Shown here piece after piece: positions 15,291-26,072 of a DNA stretch of 64,000 nt. Below the pieces are notes generated by a model, which was not told the DNA's origin, did not search any database, and saw only the letters and a list, made by a program, of their open reading frames with translations. Position numbers and translations under genes: made by a program. Each line of letters begins with the position of its first letter. Within the stretch, counting starts at the first letter, position 1. This stretch comes from JACVRU01 sp040902725 (GTDB taxonomy: Bacteria > Actinomycetota > Thermoleophilia > Gaiellales > Gaiellaceae), in assembly GCA_040902725.1 (NCBI GenBank), contig JBBDWU010000047.1, positions 4,795 through 68,794 on the forward strand. Direction: 5' to 3'.

Positions 15291-16630
15291 TGTTCGAGCG
15301 GGTCCTGGTCGCGAACCGTGGCGAGATCGCGGTGCGCGTCATCCGCGCCCTGCACGAGCTGGGTATCGAAGCGGTCGCGGTCCACTCGACCGCCGACGAC
15401 GGCGCGCTCCACACCCGGCTGGCCGATCGCTCCGTTCGCCTCGGGCCCCCGCCGGCCGCGCAGAGCTATCTCAACCTGGCGGCCGTGATCTCCGCCGCCG
15501 CCACAACCGGCTGCGACGCCGTCCACCCGGGGTACGGGTTCCTGGCCGAGAACCCGGCCTTCGTGGACGCCTGCGCCGAGAACGACCTCGTCTTCATCGG
15601 GCCGGACTCCGCGCTGATGGCGAAGATGGGCGACAAGGCGCAGGCGAAGCAGGAGCTGAAGGCCGCGGGCGTCCCGCTCGTGCCCGGGACGGAGGGCGCT
15701 GCGACGCTGGCGGAGGCGCGAGACGCCGGGACGGAGCTCGGCTACCCCGTGCTCCTGAAGGCGGTCGCCGGCGGCGGGGGCAAGGGGATGCGGCTCGTCG
15801 CCGACCCGGCCGAGCTCGAGGGCGCGTACTCGACTGCCGCGGCCGAGGCAGAGGCCGCCTTCGGCGACGGCGCGCTGTACGTCGAGAAGGTGATCGCCCC
15901 GGCTCGCCACGTCGAGATCCAGGTGCTGTGCGACACGCAGGGACGAGTGCTCACCCTCGGCGAGCGCGAGTGCTCGATCCAGCGGCGTCACCAGAAGCTG
16001 ATCGAGGAGTCGCCGTCGCCCGCACTGACCACCGAGCTGCGCGAGGAGATGGAAGCCGCCGCAGAGCGCGCCTGCCGGCAGATCGGCTATCTCAACGCCG
16101 GCACCTTCGAGTTCCTGGTCGGGCCTGACGGCTCGTTCGCCTTCATCGAGCTGAACGCCCGCCTCCAGGTCGAGCATCCAGTCTCGGAGCTCGTGACCGG
16201 TATCGACATCGTCCGCGAGCAGATCCGGATCGCCGCCGGCGAGCAGCTCGCGCTGACCGGCCGCGCCCCTCGGAGCGGGCATGCGATCGAGATCCGCATC
16301 AACGCGGAGGATCCCGAGCGCGACTTCGCTCCCTCGCCCGGGACGATCACGCGCTTCCGCCCGCCGCTCGGCCCGTTCGACCGCGTCGACACCTATGTCG
16401 AGGAGGGCACGGTCGTCTCGCCCTACTACGACTCGCTCGTGGCGAAGCTGATCGTCTGGGACACGACCCGGCCGGCCGCGATCGAGCGCGCTCTCCGCGC
16501 CCTCCGCGAGTTCGAGGTCGAGGGGATCACCACGACGCGCGAGTTCGCGGCCGAGGTGCTCGCGAGCGGCCCGTTCCGCAGCGGCGAGTACTCGACCTCC
16601 TTCCTCGCCGAAGCCGCCGCGGTCGCATGA
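15290..16630 (+). CDS. accC: biotin carboxylase subunit of acetyl-CoA carboxylase (or related acyl-CoA carboxylase)
   Basis: 446 aa, ATG overlapping the previous stop. It carboxylates biotin on the carrier protein using ATP and bicarbonate. The N-domain (VLVANRGEIAVRVIRA), the ATP-grasp glycine loop (AVAGGGGKGMRLV), ECSIQRRHQKLIEESPS, FIELNARLQVEHPVSE and GHAIEIRINAEDP are all intact, so the enzyme should be active. No carboxyltransferase gene (accD/accA or accD-like) occurs in this window. The stop overlaps the Asp23 gene start. Confidence 0.94.
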   Translation: MFERVLVANRGEIAVRVIRALHELGIEAVAVHSTADDGALHTRLADRSVRLGPPPAAQSYLNLAAVISAAATTGCDAVHPGYGFLAENPAFVDACAENDLVFIGPDSALMAKMGDKAQAKQELKAAGVPLVPGTEGAATLAEARDAGTELGYPVLLKAVAGGGGKGMRLVADPAELEGAYSTAAAEAEAAFGDGALYVEKVIAPARHVEIQVLCDTQGRVLTLGERECSIQRRHQKLIEESPSPALTTELREEMEAAAERACRQIGYLNAGTFEFLVGPDGSFAFIELNARLQVEHPVSELVTGIDIVREQIRIAAGEQLALTGRAPRSGHAIEIRINAEDPERDFAPSPGTITRFRPPLGPFDRVDTYVEEGTVVSPYYDSLVAKLIVWDTTRPAAIERALRALREFEVEGITTTREFAAEVLASGPFRSGEYSTSFLAEAAAVA

Positions 16631-16893
16631 CCGGGGAGGGCACGGTCACGATCTCGCCCGACGTCGTCGTGCGCGTCGTCCAGCGGTCCGCGGAGCAAGT
16701 GGACGGCGTGAAGGTGCAGCGGCGAGGGGTCGAGGTCGACCCTGGCCGCGTGAGCATCGAGCTGGCTGTGCGCTATGGGCTCGTGCTGCCGGAGGTCGCG
16801 CACGACGTTCAACAGCGTGTCGTCGAGTCGCTGCGCGCCATGTGCGGCCTGGACGTGGAAGTGGACGTCACGGTGGAGGAGCTAAACCGATGA
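16627..16893 (+). CDS. Asp23/Gls24 family envelope-stress protein
   Basis: 88 aa. It is a short form of the Asp23 (DUF322) family, with the pattern VTISPDVVVRVVQRSAEQVDGV at the start, VDPGRVSIELAVRYGLVLPEVAHDVQQRV and a C-terminal VDVTVEEL. Family members associate with the membrane envelope in Gram-positives. The position between accC and nusB is the same as for yqhY in Bacillus. ATGA overlaps join it to both neighbours. Confidence 0.88.
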   Translation: MTGEGTVTISPDVVVRVVQRSAEQVDGVKVQRRGVEVDPGRVSIELAVRYGLVLPEVAHDVQQRVVESLRAMCGLDVEVDVTVEELNR

Positions 16894-17264
16894 GCGGGAG
16901 GCGCGCCGCCCGCCGAACCGCGCTCTTCCTCCTCTTCCAGTGGGATCTCACCGGGCAGCCGCTGGGATCGCTCTACGAGGGCGAGATCGACGACTATGCG
17001 CGCGAGCTGGCGGAGGGCGTGTCCGCGCGGGCGGAAGAGCTCGACGAACGCCTGTCGGCGGCGGCCGACGACTGGCCGGCGGAGCGCCTCGGCACCGTCG
17101 AGCGCAACGTGCTTAGGATCGCGCTGCACGAGCTGGACGCCGGGCTTCCCGCCGAGGTCGCGATCGACGAGGCGGTCCGGCTGGCCAAGCGCTACGCGAC
17201 CGAGGAGGCGGGCAAACTGGTGAACGGGATCCTGGGCCGGATCGTCAGGGAGCGGGCCGCGTGA
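16890..17264 (+). CDS. nusB: transcription antitermination protein NusB
   Basis: 124 aa from ATG 16890, which overlaps the Asp23 stop. NusB with NusE binds boxA RNA during rRNA antitermination. Typical segments: RRAARRTALFLLFQWDLTG at the N-terminus, ERLGTVERNVLRIALHEL and VAIDEAVRLAKRYATEEAGKLVNGILG at the end. The whole all-helical domain is present and of normal length. Its stop overlaps the GTG of the next gene. Confidence 0.93.
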   Translation: MSGRRAARRTALFLLFQWDLTGQPLGSLYEGEIDDYARELAEGVSARAEELDERLSAAADDWPAERLGTVERNVLRIALHELDAGLPAEVAIDEAVRLAKRYATEEAGKLVNGILGRIVRERAA

Positions 17265-17467
17265 AGGCCGAGGAGGCGCTAGAGCGCGCCGAGGAGCTGC
17301 TGGCGCGGCTCGAGACGACGCGCGCCGAGCTGGAGCGGCTTGCCACCGACGAGGGGGCGGATGCCGCGGGCGCGGTCGAGGTGCTCCAGGAGCTCGCCGA
17401 GCTCGCCAAGCAGGTGGAACAGGAGCTCGCCACGGCCCGCCGCGAGGCAGAGCGTGAGAAGTCCTGA
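17261..17467 (+). CDS. XseB-like small coiled-coil protein
   Basis: 68 aa, GTG start overlapping the nusB stop. The sequence is a helical hairpin of heptads (LERAEELLARLETTRAELERL, then VLQELAELAKQVEQELATA). That matches the general shape of exonuclease VII small subunits, and its slot between nusB and ispA is where xseB sits in many Gram-positives. The gene for the large subunit, xseA, is not in this window and the family's central motif is weak. The assignment therefore rests mainly on context. It overlaps ispA by 14 nt. Confidence 0.45.
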   Translation: MKAEEALERAEELLARLETTRAELERLATDEGADAAGAVEVLQELAELAKQVEQELATARREAEREKS

Positions 17468-18221
17468 CGAGCTGCGGGAGCTCGCCGAGCAGTACCTCTC
17501 GACGCTGCCGCTGACGGCCGACCTCCACGGCCAGGAGGAGTCCGTCCGCTACGCGCTCGAGGGGGGCAAGCGGGTGCGCGCAGTGATCTGCCTGGCGGTC
17601 GCGGAAGCGGCCGGCGCGGACGCGGAGGAGGCGCTCCCGGCGGCGGCGGCGGTGGAGCTCGTGCACGCGTTCTCGCTGGTCCACGACGACCTGCCCGCGC
17701 TCGACGGCGACGAGCTGCGCCGCGGCCGGCCGAGCGTGTGGGCGCAGTTCGGCGAGGACGTTGCCGTGCTCGCGGGCGACGCGCTGCTGGCAGAGGCGTT
17801 CAGGCTCGCGCTGTCCTATCCGGCCCCGCAAGTGGGCCGGGAGCTCGTGGAGGCGACGCTCGGCATGATCGGCGGGCAATACCTCGATCTCAAGGGCGGC
17901 TACGGCGACGGCGAGCAGCTGAACCGGCTCAAGACCGGCCGGCTGTTCGACGCGGCCGTGGCGATGCCGCTCTGGGTCGCCGGCGTGGCGGAGGAGGACC
18001 AGGCGCCGTGGCGGGCCTTCGGCGCCGAGCTCGGCCAGCTCTTCCAGGTCGTCGACGACATCCTCGACTCGGACGGCTACGTCGTCACGCACGGGGCGGA
18101 GGGCGCCCGCCGCATAGCCGACGAGGCCGCCGCACGCGCGCGGGGGCGGCTGGAGGCCCTCACCGCCGACACCGCGATGCTCGAGGAGATCGTGGACGGC
18201 TTGGCGGCGCGGACCTCCTAG
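17454..18221 (+). CDS. ispA: polyprenyl synthetase, probable farnesyl/geranylgeranyl diphosphate synthase
   Basis: 255 aa from GTG 17454, inside the end of the XseB-like gene. It joins IPP to allylic diphosphates. Visible motifs: GGKRVRAVICLAVAEA, first aspartate-rich motif SLVHDDLPALDGDELRRGRPS (about 78-98), LKTGRLFDAAVAMP and the second Asp-rich motif QVVDDILD (about 200). Product length cannot be read from the sequence; a residue pattern like this is typical of IspA. In related genomes dxs and tlyA usually follow; here an accessory block intervenes and dxs is absent. Confidence 0.88.
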   Translation: MRSPDELRELAEQYLSTLPLTADLHGQEESVRYALEGGKRVRAVICLAVAEAAGADAEEALPAAAAVELVHAFSLVHDDLPALDGDELRRGRPSVWAQFGEDVAVLAGDALLAEAFRLALSYPAPQVGRELVEATLGMIGGQYLDLKGGYGDGEQLNRLKTGRLFDAAVAMPLWVAGVAEEDQAPWRAFGAELGQLFQVVDDILDSDGYVVTHGAEGARRIADEAAARARGRLEALTADTAMLEEIVDGLAARTS

Positions 18222-18632
18222 ATGGCGGCAAAGGAAGAAACTCCTATGGCTCGCAAAGGCGACACGATCGTTGACCGCTTACGGAAGCTTGGAGTACGCG
18301 GGGTACTCGTGCAGATGGCCAAACGCGGGCAGATCATCGAGCTCCGATGTGAAATGCCGAACTGCTACTGCCATAAAGGGAGAGCCCACTTCGACCCTAA
18401 GTCGCACCCTCCCGGCTCGTGGGAACCGTCGGCCGACCACTACCCGTGGCTCAAGTCCGATGGCGGACACCTCGACCCTTGGAACGTCCGGCTCTCGCAC
18501 GTGCTTTGCAACCGAGAGGACTATGCCTGGCGCATGCGGATTAGAAGGATGCTCGAGAAGGGGATGTCGTTGGACGAGATCGCCGAGGACCTGAACCGCA
18601 AGGGCGTACGGGCCCCGCATGGGCCTTTCTAA
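18222..18632 (+). CDS. HNH-like zinc-binding protein with a C-terminal helix-turn-helix-like tail
   Basis: 136 aa, ATG directly after the ispA stop (a second ATG at 18246 gives 128 aa). The core has CEMPNCYC, then ADHYPWLKSDGGHLDPWN and RLSHVLCNRED. This follows the HNH pattern C.C..DH..P...GG....N...H..CN, so a nuclease or zinc-finger fold is likely. The tail MSLDEIAEDLNRKGVRAPHG resembles the short motif in serine recombinases and plasmid proteins that specifies 'which site'. Codon use is visibly less GC3-biased than in ispA, suggesting transfer. Role unknown; it borders the accessory region. Confidence 0.6.
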   Translation: MAAKEETPMARKGDTIVDRLRKLGVRGVLVQMAKRGQIIELRCEMPNCYCHKGRAHFDPKSHPPGSWEPSADHYPWLKSDGGHLDPWNVRLSHVLCNREDYAWRMRIRRMLEKGMSLDEIAEDLNRKGVRAPHGPF

Positions 18633-19097
18633 GCTTCGCGACCAGGCGGATTTGGCTTGAAACCGTGGGTCAGCCGAGCCATGGGTGCCGTCGAAGCGCA
18701 TGTGGTGCATACCTCGGTGATACCACGGCGTGTTGTCATCTCAGGCGACGAAGGCAGGTCGCACCGCAGACTCACGTCGCAACCACTTGATCTGCGCAGG
18801 GACGACGCCAACGCCGGCCTCGGACCGAACCTCAGGCGAGAGCACGCTCGCCGACCTGAAGGCGAGTCTCAGACCAGGCCGGCGCTTGCGGCGGCCTTGC
18901 AGTTGCAAGGATCGTCCGCGCCTCGCCGGCACGTAGATCGCTCACCGAGTTTCGTTGGTAGTTCAAGGGAAGAAGCGACCGCTGCGCGGCCGGTTGCGCG
19001 TGTCGCGGTTCTCACCTGCGCGGCAGATTCTCTCCTTCGAGGAGTTGTTCGACTTCGACGGAGCGCCCACTGTTCGGTGAGCCTGGCTGGGCGGACC
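18633..19097. other. 465-bp region without a convincing gene
   Basis: No supported coding sequence on either strand. It contains the left copy of the 24-bp repeat (18705-18728). Short open stretches in several frames lack codon bias or family features and look like decayed DNA. This is consistent with the edge of an inserted segment. Confidence 0.5.
18705..18728 (+). repeat. left copy of a 24-bp imperfect direct repeat
   Basis: The 24-bp segment beginning GTGCATACC and ending GATACCACGG matches 26190-26213 at 22 of 24 positions in the same orientation. Each copy contains ATACC twice, 11 bp apart. The copies are 7.5 kb apart and bracket the accessory genes, so they may be attachment-site remnants or ends of a decayed element. 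Confidence 0.55.
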
Positions 19098-20117
19098 TCA
19101 GCGCTCGGGGTTTCGCGCCTCCGCGTCGACCGGTGGCCCGTGGTGGCGGAGCGAGCCGGCGTGGGCGCGCGCCGAGGGGTCGCGGCGCGTCTTCACGATG
19201 CTTGCGACCGTCACGATGCCCAGGACAGAGGCGATCACGACGAGCGACTGCAGCGTGGAGATCTCGGGTATGTCGTCCCAGTGCTTGTGCAGGTAGTGCA
19301 AGACGAGTTTTACGCCGATGAAGACGAGGATCGTCGCGAGGCCAGCCGAGAGGTAGACGAGACGGTCGAGAAGCCCTGAGACGAGGAAGTAGAGCGCGCG
19401 CAGCCCGAGCAGCGCGAAGGCGTTGGCTACGAAGACGATGTACGCCTCCTGCGTGATTCCGAAGATCGCGGGGATCGAGTCGAGTGCGAAGAGGACGTCC
19501 GTAGTGCCGATGGCGATCAGGACGAGTGCCATCGGGGTCAGCACGCGCCGCCCGTTCTCGCGGGAGACCAGGCGGCCGCCGTCGTAGCGGTCGCTGAACG
19601 GGAGCAGGCGGCGCGCAGCGGCGAGGACGACGTTGTCTTCGATGTTCGGGTCCTGGTCTCGGTGGCGGAAGAGCTGGATGCCTGTGACGACCAGCAGGAG
19701 CCCGAAGAGCAGGAACATGAACGAGAAGGCGGCCAGCAGCGCGGCGCCGAGGGCGATGAAGATCGCGCGGAGGACGAGGGCGGCGCTGATCCCGAACGTC
19801 AGCACGCGGTGCTGGTGCTCGAGGGGGACGGCGAACGTGGTCATGATGATCACGAACACGAACAGGTTGTCGACGGAGAGGCTCTTCTCGACCGCATAGC
19901 CGGCGAAGTACTCGGCCCCGTAGGTCCATCCGGAGACCAGGCCGAGCCCGACGCCGAATGCGAGTGCGAGCGCGACGTAGAGGATCGACCACGCCGCCGC
20001 CTCGCGAAAGGCGACCACATGCGGACGCCGAGCCGCCACCACCAGGTCGATCGTCAGAAGCGCCACGACCGCGAGCACGGTCGCCGCCCAGACAAGCAGC
20101 GAGACGTTCAGTTCCAC
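19098..20117 (-). CDS. TerC/Alx family integral membrane protein
   Basis: 339 aa with about 8-9 transmembrane helices. Family landmarks: GYAVEKSLSVDNLFVFVIIM (about 75-95) and IGTTDVLFALDSIPAIFGIT (about 210-230), with the conserved Asp residues thought to bind metal, then LLGLRALYFLVSGLLDRLVYL. The C-terminal tail is hydrophilic. TerC/Alx proteins are linked to metal-ion (often manganese) export and tellurite resistance. Only 29 bp separate it from the upstream universal stress gene on the same strand, so the two may be cotranscribed. No Mn riboswitch can fit in that gap. Confidence 0.9.
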   Translation of the reverse strand: MELNVSLLVWAATVLAVVALLTIDLVVAARRPHVVAFREAAAWSILYVALALAFGVGLGLVSGWTYGAEYFAGYAVEKSLSVDNLFVFVIIMTTFAVPLEHQHRVLTFGISAALVLRAIFIALGAALLAAFSFMFLLFGLLLVVTGIQLFRHRDQDPNIEDNVVLAAARRLLPFSDRYDGGRLVSRENGRRVLTPMALVLIAIGTTDVLFALDSIPAIFGITQEAYIVFVANAFALLGLRALYFLVSGLLDRLVYLSAGLATILVFIGVKLVLHYLHKHWDDIPEISTLQSLVVIASVLGIVTVASIVKTRRDPSARAHAGSLRHHGPPVDAEARNPER

Positions 20118-20146
20118 TCCTTATGGATGTGTCTTGGAGCCAAGTG

Positions 20147-20914
20147 TTAGAGCTGAACGACTAGCGTCGAGCAGTGGGATCGGTGGGCCACACGTTCGCT
20201 GACGCTGCCGAGCGCCCGAACGCCGTGCAGGCCACGAGATCCGATCACCACTAGGTCGGCTCGACTCGAGCGATCGCGCAGTGCGCTGACCGGGTGTCCT
20301 CGATCCCATTCGCTGACGCGCTCAGTCCACGGACCTTCGGATCCGATCGGCTTCCCGCCGGTCGCAGCAAGCACGTGAACTTCTGATCCGAGTCTCCCTG
20401 CCAAGTCATCAGCGACCGACAGTGCGGCCAGCGAGTGCTCGGAGCCGTCCAACCCGACCAGAACCCGCTTCGGATGCCATCGTTGCCCCCATTGCGGTCG
20501 CGCGAACAGCACGGAACGATCGGCATCGTGAAGCAGGGAGCTTGCAGTCTCGCCCGCCATCATTCCCAGGAAGCGGCTGCTGCTGGTCCCTCCCAGCGCA
20601 ATCAGCGTGGCGTTGTACTCGGCGCACACGTGTCGTAGGACGCCTTTCGCGCTGCCCCGTACCACTTTCGTCGTGCAGTTCGGTCGGTCACCCAGGATCT
20701 CGATCGCTTTCTCGCGCGCACGCTCGGCGTCTTCAGCGAATTGAGCTTGGTAGCGCTTCATCTCGAAGCCAGCGCGTCCAGTGCCGCTCATGTCGAGCGC
20801 CGTGACGCCCAGCACTGAAGCGCCGGGCGGGACCAACGCAAGTGTCTGATGAAGCGCTTCGAAGCCGAAGTCAGTTCCGTCGATACCTACGACAACCCGA
20901 TCGAATACGGTCAT
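20147..20914 (-). CDS. tandem universal stress protein (two Usp domains)
   Basis: 255 aa from ATG 20914 (MTVFDRVVVGIDG). Residues 1-140 and 145-255 are two Usp domains. The first keeps VVVGIDGTDFGFEAL and ALGGTSSSRFLGMMAG; the second KRVLVGLDGSEHSLAAL and VVIGSRGLHGVRALGSVSERVAHRS, with the G.RG....G.S ATP-binding pattern in the second half. A longer upstream reading (to 21049) is Pro-rich and unlike any Usp N-terminus, so the ATG at 20914 is preferred. It lies before TerC on the same strand and is probably part of a stress-response group with the P-type ATPase and the second Usp. Confidence 0.88.
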   Translation of the reverse strand: MTVFDRVVVGIDGTDFGFEALHQTLALVPPGASVLGVTALDMSGTGRAGFEMKRYQAQFAEDAERAREKAIEILGDRPNCTTKVVRGSAKGVLRHVCAEYNATLIALGGTSSSRFLGMMAGETASSLLHDADRSVLFARPQWGQRWHPKRVLVGLDGSEHSLAALSVADDLAGRLGSEVHVLAATGGKPIGSEGPWTERVSEWDRGHPVSALRDRSSRADLVVIGSRGLHGVRALGSVSERVAHRSHCSTLVVQL

Positions 20915-21094
20915 GGCTCGATCATCGCACGCTTGCAGTCGCGATGAATCCGGGCCGACGCGGAACCACCTAGGTACTTTCCACCAGCCGAGGGGGACGT
21001 CGGTTGGGACATTCCCGATCACTGGTTTTGGCCGCGGTTCTGGCCCCATGACCTACTGTGTCTGGCGGAGTTCAGGCGCGTTCGAGACAGGCCG
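20915..21094. other. intergenic region upstream of the Usp-TerC pair
   Basis: About 180 bp with no supported gene. It holds GGGACATTCCC (21005-21015), in which GGGA and TCCC form an inverted repeat flanked by TT and GA. That resembles the half-sites of DosR-type operators (GGGAC...GTCCC). It probably contains the promoter of the minus-strand usp gene. Confidence 0.4.
21005..21015. promoter_or_regulatory. GGGA-CAT-TCCC palindrome, possible operator
   Basis: A short perfect inverted repeat about 90 bp upstream of the usp ATG (20914). In mycobacteria, usp and cation-ATPase genes are controlled by DosR through GGGACT..AGTCCC-like boxes; this site is similar but not identical. The link is inferred. 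Confidence 0.25.
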
Positions 21095-21214
21095 CTATGC
21101 CACGGCCGCCGGCTCTCTCGATGCCACCGCGATCTCCGTGACAGGAACCGCAAAGCGCTTCGCCGTCCGCTCGACCACGCCCTTGTGAAGCCAGTGCACC
21201 TGCTCGGGCTCCAC
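21095..21214 (-). CDS. possible 39-aa ORF or C-terminal gene fragment
   Basis: Just downstream of the ATPase gene on the same strand, a GTG at 21214 opens a 39-aa frame (QVHWLHKGVVERTAKRF, VPVTEIAVA) ending in TAG. Third codon positions are almost all G or C, as in real genes here, and the peptide looks like a structured C-terminus. It has no recognisable family. It could be a small gene or the remnant of a longer one cut when the region rearranged. Confidence 0.3.
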   Translation of the reverse strand: MEPEQVHWLHKGVVERTAKRFAVPVTEIAVASREPAAVA

Positions 21215-21222
21215 GCGCGGAT

Positions 21223-23891
<2,669 letters not shown>

Positions 23892-23895
<4 letters not shown>

Positions 23896-24704
23896 CGCGG
23901 CTGCGTGGACGGACGCACGACGAGCACCGAACTGCGCGCGCCGTAGACGACCCGCTCGCCGACACGACCGAGCTTGGCCGCCCCGTGCGCGCCGCGGTGG
24001 CCGATCACCACGAGGTCGCACGCGGAGGCGTTTGCCGCAAGCGCCGCCGGCGGATCGCGAGGGTCGATCAGCGCATCAGCGTTCTCCGGCCCGTAGACGG
24101 ACTCGTCGAGCGGCTTGCCACCGACCGCGATCACGACCCGCACCTCCGCTCCCAGCCGCTCACCGAGCGCCTGCGCAACCCGCTTCGAGAACGCGGCCTC
24201 GGGGGAGCCGTCGACGCCGACCACGATGACCTTCGGCTTCGTCACGCCCCAGCCGGGCCGCGAGATGAGCACCGAGCACGGCGCCTCGCGCAGCACCGCC
24301 GCGTCGAGAGTGCCGAACAGCTTGGCCGTCCTCCGCCCGTGCGGGTGCAAACCGACCGCGACAAGCGTCGCCTGCACGGTCGCCGCCTCCGCCAGGAGGG
24401 CGTCGCGCGCACGTCCCGCGACAAAACGGACGCTCGTCGGCTCGAGCAGGTTCTTCGCGTGTTCCAACGCGACAGCAGTCGCGGCCTCGGCCGCGTCCGC
24501 CGCAAAGACGGCCGCGGCCCCCGCCTGCGCCGCGGGCGCGCGCTCGACGACGCCAAGGAGCTCGAGCTCGCCGCCCGGGGCGACAAGACACTTCGCCTGC
24601 GCGGCTGCGACCAGGCTCTCAGGCGTCTCGTCCACCTCGACGAGGACTCGATCGAAGACGTCAACGCGCTCCGCCGACAGCGCTGGTTCCAACGGGGTGC
24701 TCAT
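23892..24704 (-). CDS. tandem universal stress protein
   Basis: 270 aa, two Usp domains. The first (about 15-150) is divergent (FDRVLVEVDETPESL; HGRRTAKLFGTLDAAVLREAPCSVL). The second (about 155-265) keeps VIVVGVDGSPEAAFSKRVA and VVIGHRGAHGAAKLGRVGERVVYGARSSVLVV, with the glycine-rich nucleotide loop and a GARSSVLVV end. Its stop overlaps the ATPase start, so they form an operon. The other Usp is about 3 kb further on. Cytosolic; probable role in stress or dormancy signalling. Confidence 0.86.
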
Positions 24705-25029
24705 CGTCCAACCTCCGGGGTCGTCGACACTGCAGCGCAGGTCTCTCCAGTCCGGCTACGGACCGCCCCCGCCGGGCACGAAGGCCGGGCAATGACGACG
24801 AGGGCGCGAGGGATACTCCCCTACCGACACCAACCTACCAAAGCCCGGTAAGCCAGCGATGAGAGTCCGATACTCGCTTGTGCGCCGGGGCTCGAGCTGG
24901 AAGGCCCAAGCAGCGTCGATCAAGAGCCGCGGGTCGTCTGCCGGATCGAGTTCGCGCCCTGTAATCGGGTCTCGCATCGAATGCAGAACGAGCGCGAATG
25001 GCGCTTCTATCGACTGCACCGTCCAGGCG
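24705..25029. other. 325-bp gap upstream of the usp-ATPase operon
   Basis: It should carry the promoter of the minus-strand operon. On the same strand a 73-aa frame (24756-24977, starting MRDPITGRELDPADD) has a protein-like sequence, including LIDAAWAFQLEPRRTSEYR, and mixed GC3. I could not assign it to a family, and it may be a decayed gene. Confidence 0.3.
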
Positions 25030-25428
25030 CCGGTGGACTACTTCGTCGCGTGCGCGTCGACGTTCCTGTGGCCTCACGCGAAGACCGGCCGTGCACGCTG
25101 GGTCGCCGTACCCGAGCCGCTGTTCCAGGCTGTCCTCGAGCTTCTTCCTCGGGACGACCGCGTGAGCGTGGCCCGTGTCTTCCTGGGTTTCACCGCGGAC
25201 CGTCTGCGAACCGCCATCGCGCGCGCCTGCACCGCCGCTGGCGTCCCGGCGTTCTCGCCTCACGACCTCCGGCACCGACGGATCTCCCTCTTGCATCTGG
25301 GCGGTGTGCCGTGGGCCCGGATCGGCGAACACGTCGGCCAGCGCAACCTCGCCGTGACGGCGAACACGTACACGCACGTGCTGGTGGACGAGAGCGAGAT
25401 CGACTATGCGGCGTTGACGGCGCGCTGA
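25030..25428 (+). pseudogene. remnant of a tyrosine recombinase (phage-type integrase)
   Basis: Only the C-terminal catalytic part is left. The frame ending at 25428 reads KTGRARWVAVPEPL, then HDLRHRRISLLHLGGV with the HxxR box, GEHVGQRNLAVTANTYTHVL with the nucleophile Tyr, and ends AALTAR. The residues just before (RVRVDVPVAS) lie in another frame, so a frameshift occurs near 25065-25085. The N-terminal DNA-binding domain and the first catalytic Arg are missing. It is therefore inactive, and marks past integration of the surrounding segment. Confidence 0.7.
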
Positions 25429-25435
25429 AGCTGCC

Positions 25436-25828
25436 CTACGAGCAGCGCGCCGCGATCCACTCGCGGAAGTCCGCTTGGCTCAGTTCGCTGCTCGCAACGC
25501 CGCGAATCACCTGATCGGTCTCGTCCGGATCGCCGGGTGCGGGCACCCACGGTCGGCCGTTGCGCTCGATGAACTCGACTGTCGCGAGAAACGCACATCG
25601 CTTGTTGCCGTCGGGGAGAGGGTGGTTCTTGACGAGATGCCAGCAAAGGACGGCAGCCTTGGTCTCAAAATCCGGATATGCCTCGACGCCACCGAAGCCG
25701 GCCTTCGGTGCCGCAAGCGCGGACTGGGCAAGCCCAATCCGATCGAACTTCGTGATCGCCTCGGCGGGAACTCCGAGCACGCTCTCCGCGATGAGGAGGT
25801 AGTCAGCGAACTCGAGGTAGGTGATCAA
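25436..25828 (-). CDS. doc: Doc/Fic-family toxin
   Basis: 130 aa, TTG start overlapping the antitoxin stop. The signature HPLPDGNKRCAFL (about residues 67-79) is the Fic/Doc motif H..x.D.NKR. Doc toxins transfer phosphate to elongation factor Tu and block translation. N-terminal ITYLEFADYLLIAESVLG and C-terminal SSELSQADFREWIA match Doc-like proteins. With the small gene before it, it forms a toxin-antitoxin pair, typical cargo of mobile regions that stabilises them. The active-site Asn-Lys-Arg is intact, so the toxin is probably functional. Confidence 0.85.
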   Translation of the reverse strand: MITYLEFADYLLIAESVLGVPAEAITKFDRIGLAQSALAAPKAGFGGVEAYPDFETKAAVLCWHLVKNHPLPDGNKRCAFLATVEFIERNGRPWVPAPGDPDETDQVIRGVASSELSQADFREWIAARCS

Positions 25829-26049
25829 CGAGCGAGGCGCTCGAGGATCTCCCTGTTCCGCTCGATGCTTGCGCGCAGCCGCTCGCGGAACTCCACGTCA
25901 TGACGGCGAGCCTCGATGTGAGCGGCGATGGCACGGCGGATCTCCTCGTTGATCGAGACTTCGTCAACGCCGGCGACTGCCTCGAGCGCCTCGGCCTGTT
26001 CGACCGGCAGCCTCAGCGTGAGCGCCTTGGTGGTCTTGGACTCCTTCAT
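25825..26049 (-). CDS. ribbon-helix-helix-type antitoxin partner of Doc
   Basis: 74 aa from ATG 26049 (MKESKTTKALTLRLP). The KALTLRLPVEQAEALEAVA start and the following helix INEEIRRAIAAHIEAR look like a ribbon-helix-helix DNA-binding domain. A charged helical tail (RLRASIERNREILERL) should cover the toxin. It precedes doc with a 4-nt overlap. GGTAT/ATACC repeats just upstream are a probable autoregulatory operator. Confidence 0.72.
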   Translation of the reverse strand: MKESKTTKALTLRLPVEQAEALEAVAGVDEVSINEEIRRAIAAHIEARRHDVEFRERLRASIERNREILERLAR

Positions 26050-26050
26050 T

Positions 26051-26072
26051 GGTATCACGATACCGATATACC
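26051..26072. promoter_or_regulatory. GGTAT/ATACC inverted repeats, likely operator of the toxin-antitoxin pair
   Basis: GGTAT-CACG-ATACC (26051-26064) is a perfect inverted repeat, and another ATACC follows at 26068-26072. It lies directly before the antitoxin start, as expected for binding by a ribbon-helix-helix repressor. Confidence 0.6.

Noticed and set aside
18636..19097. possible genes in the gap after the HNH gene
   Set aside because: All frames are short, with Arg/Ser-rich translations and no codon bias or start signals.
19012..19992. long Arg/Pro-rich minus-strand frame over the TerC gene
   Set aside because: It is a shadow frame; TerC on the same strand has clear family motifs and helices.
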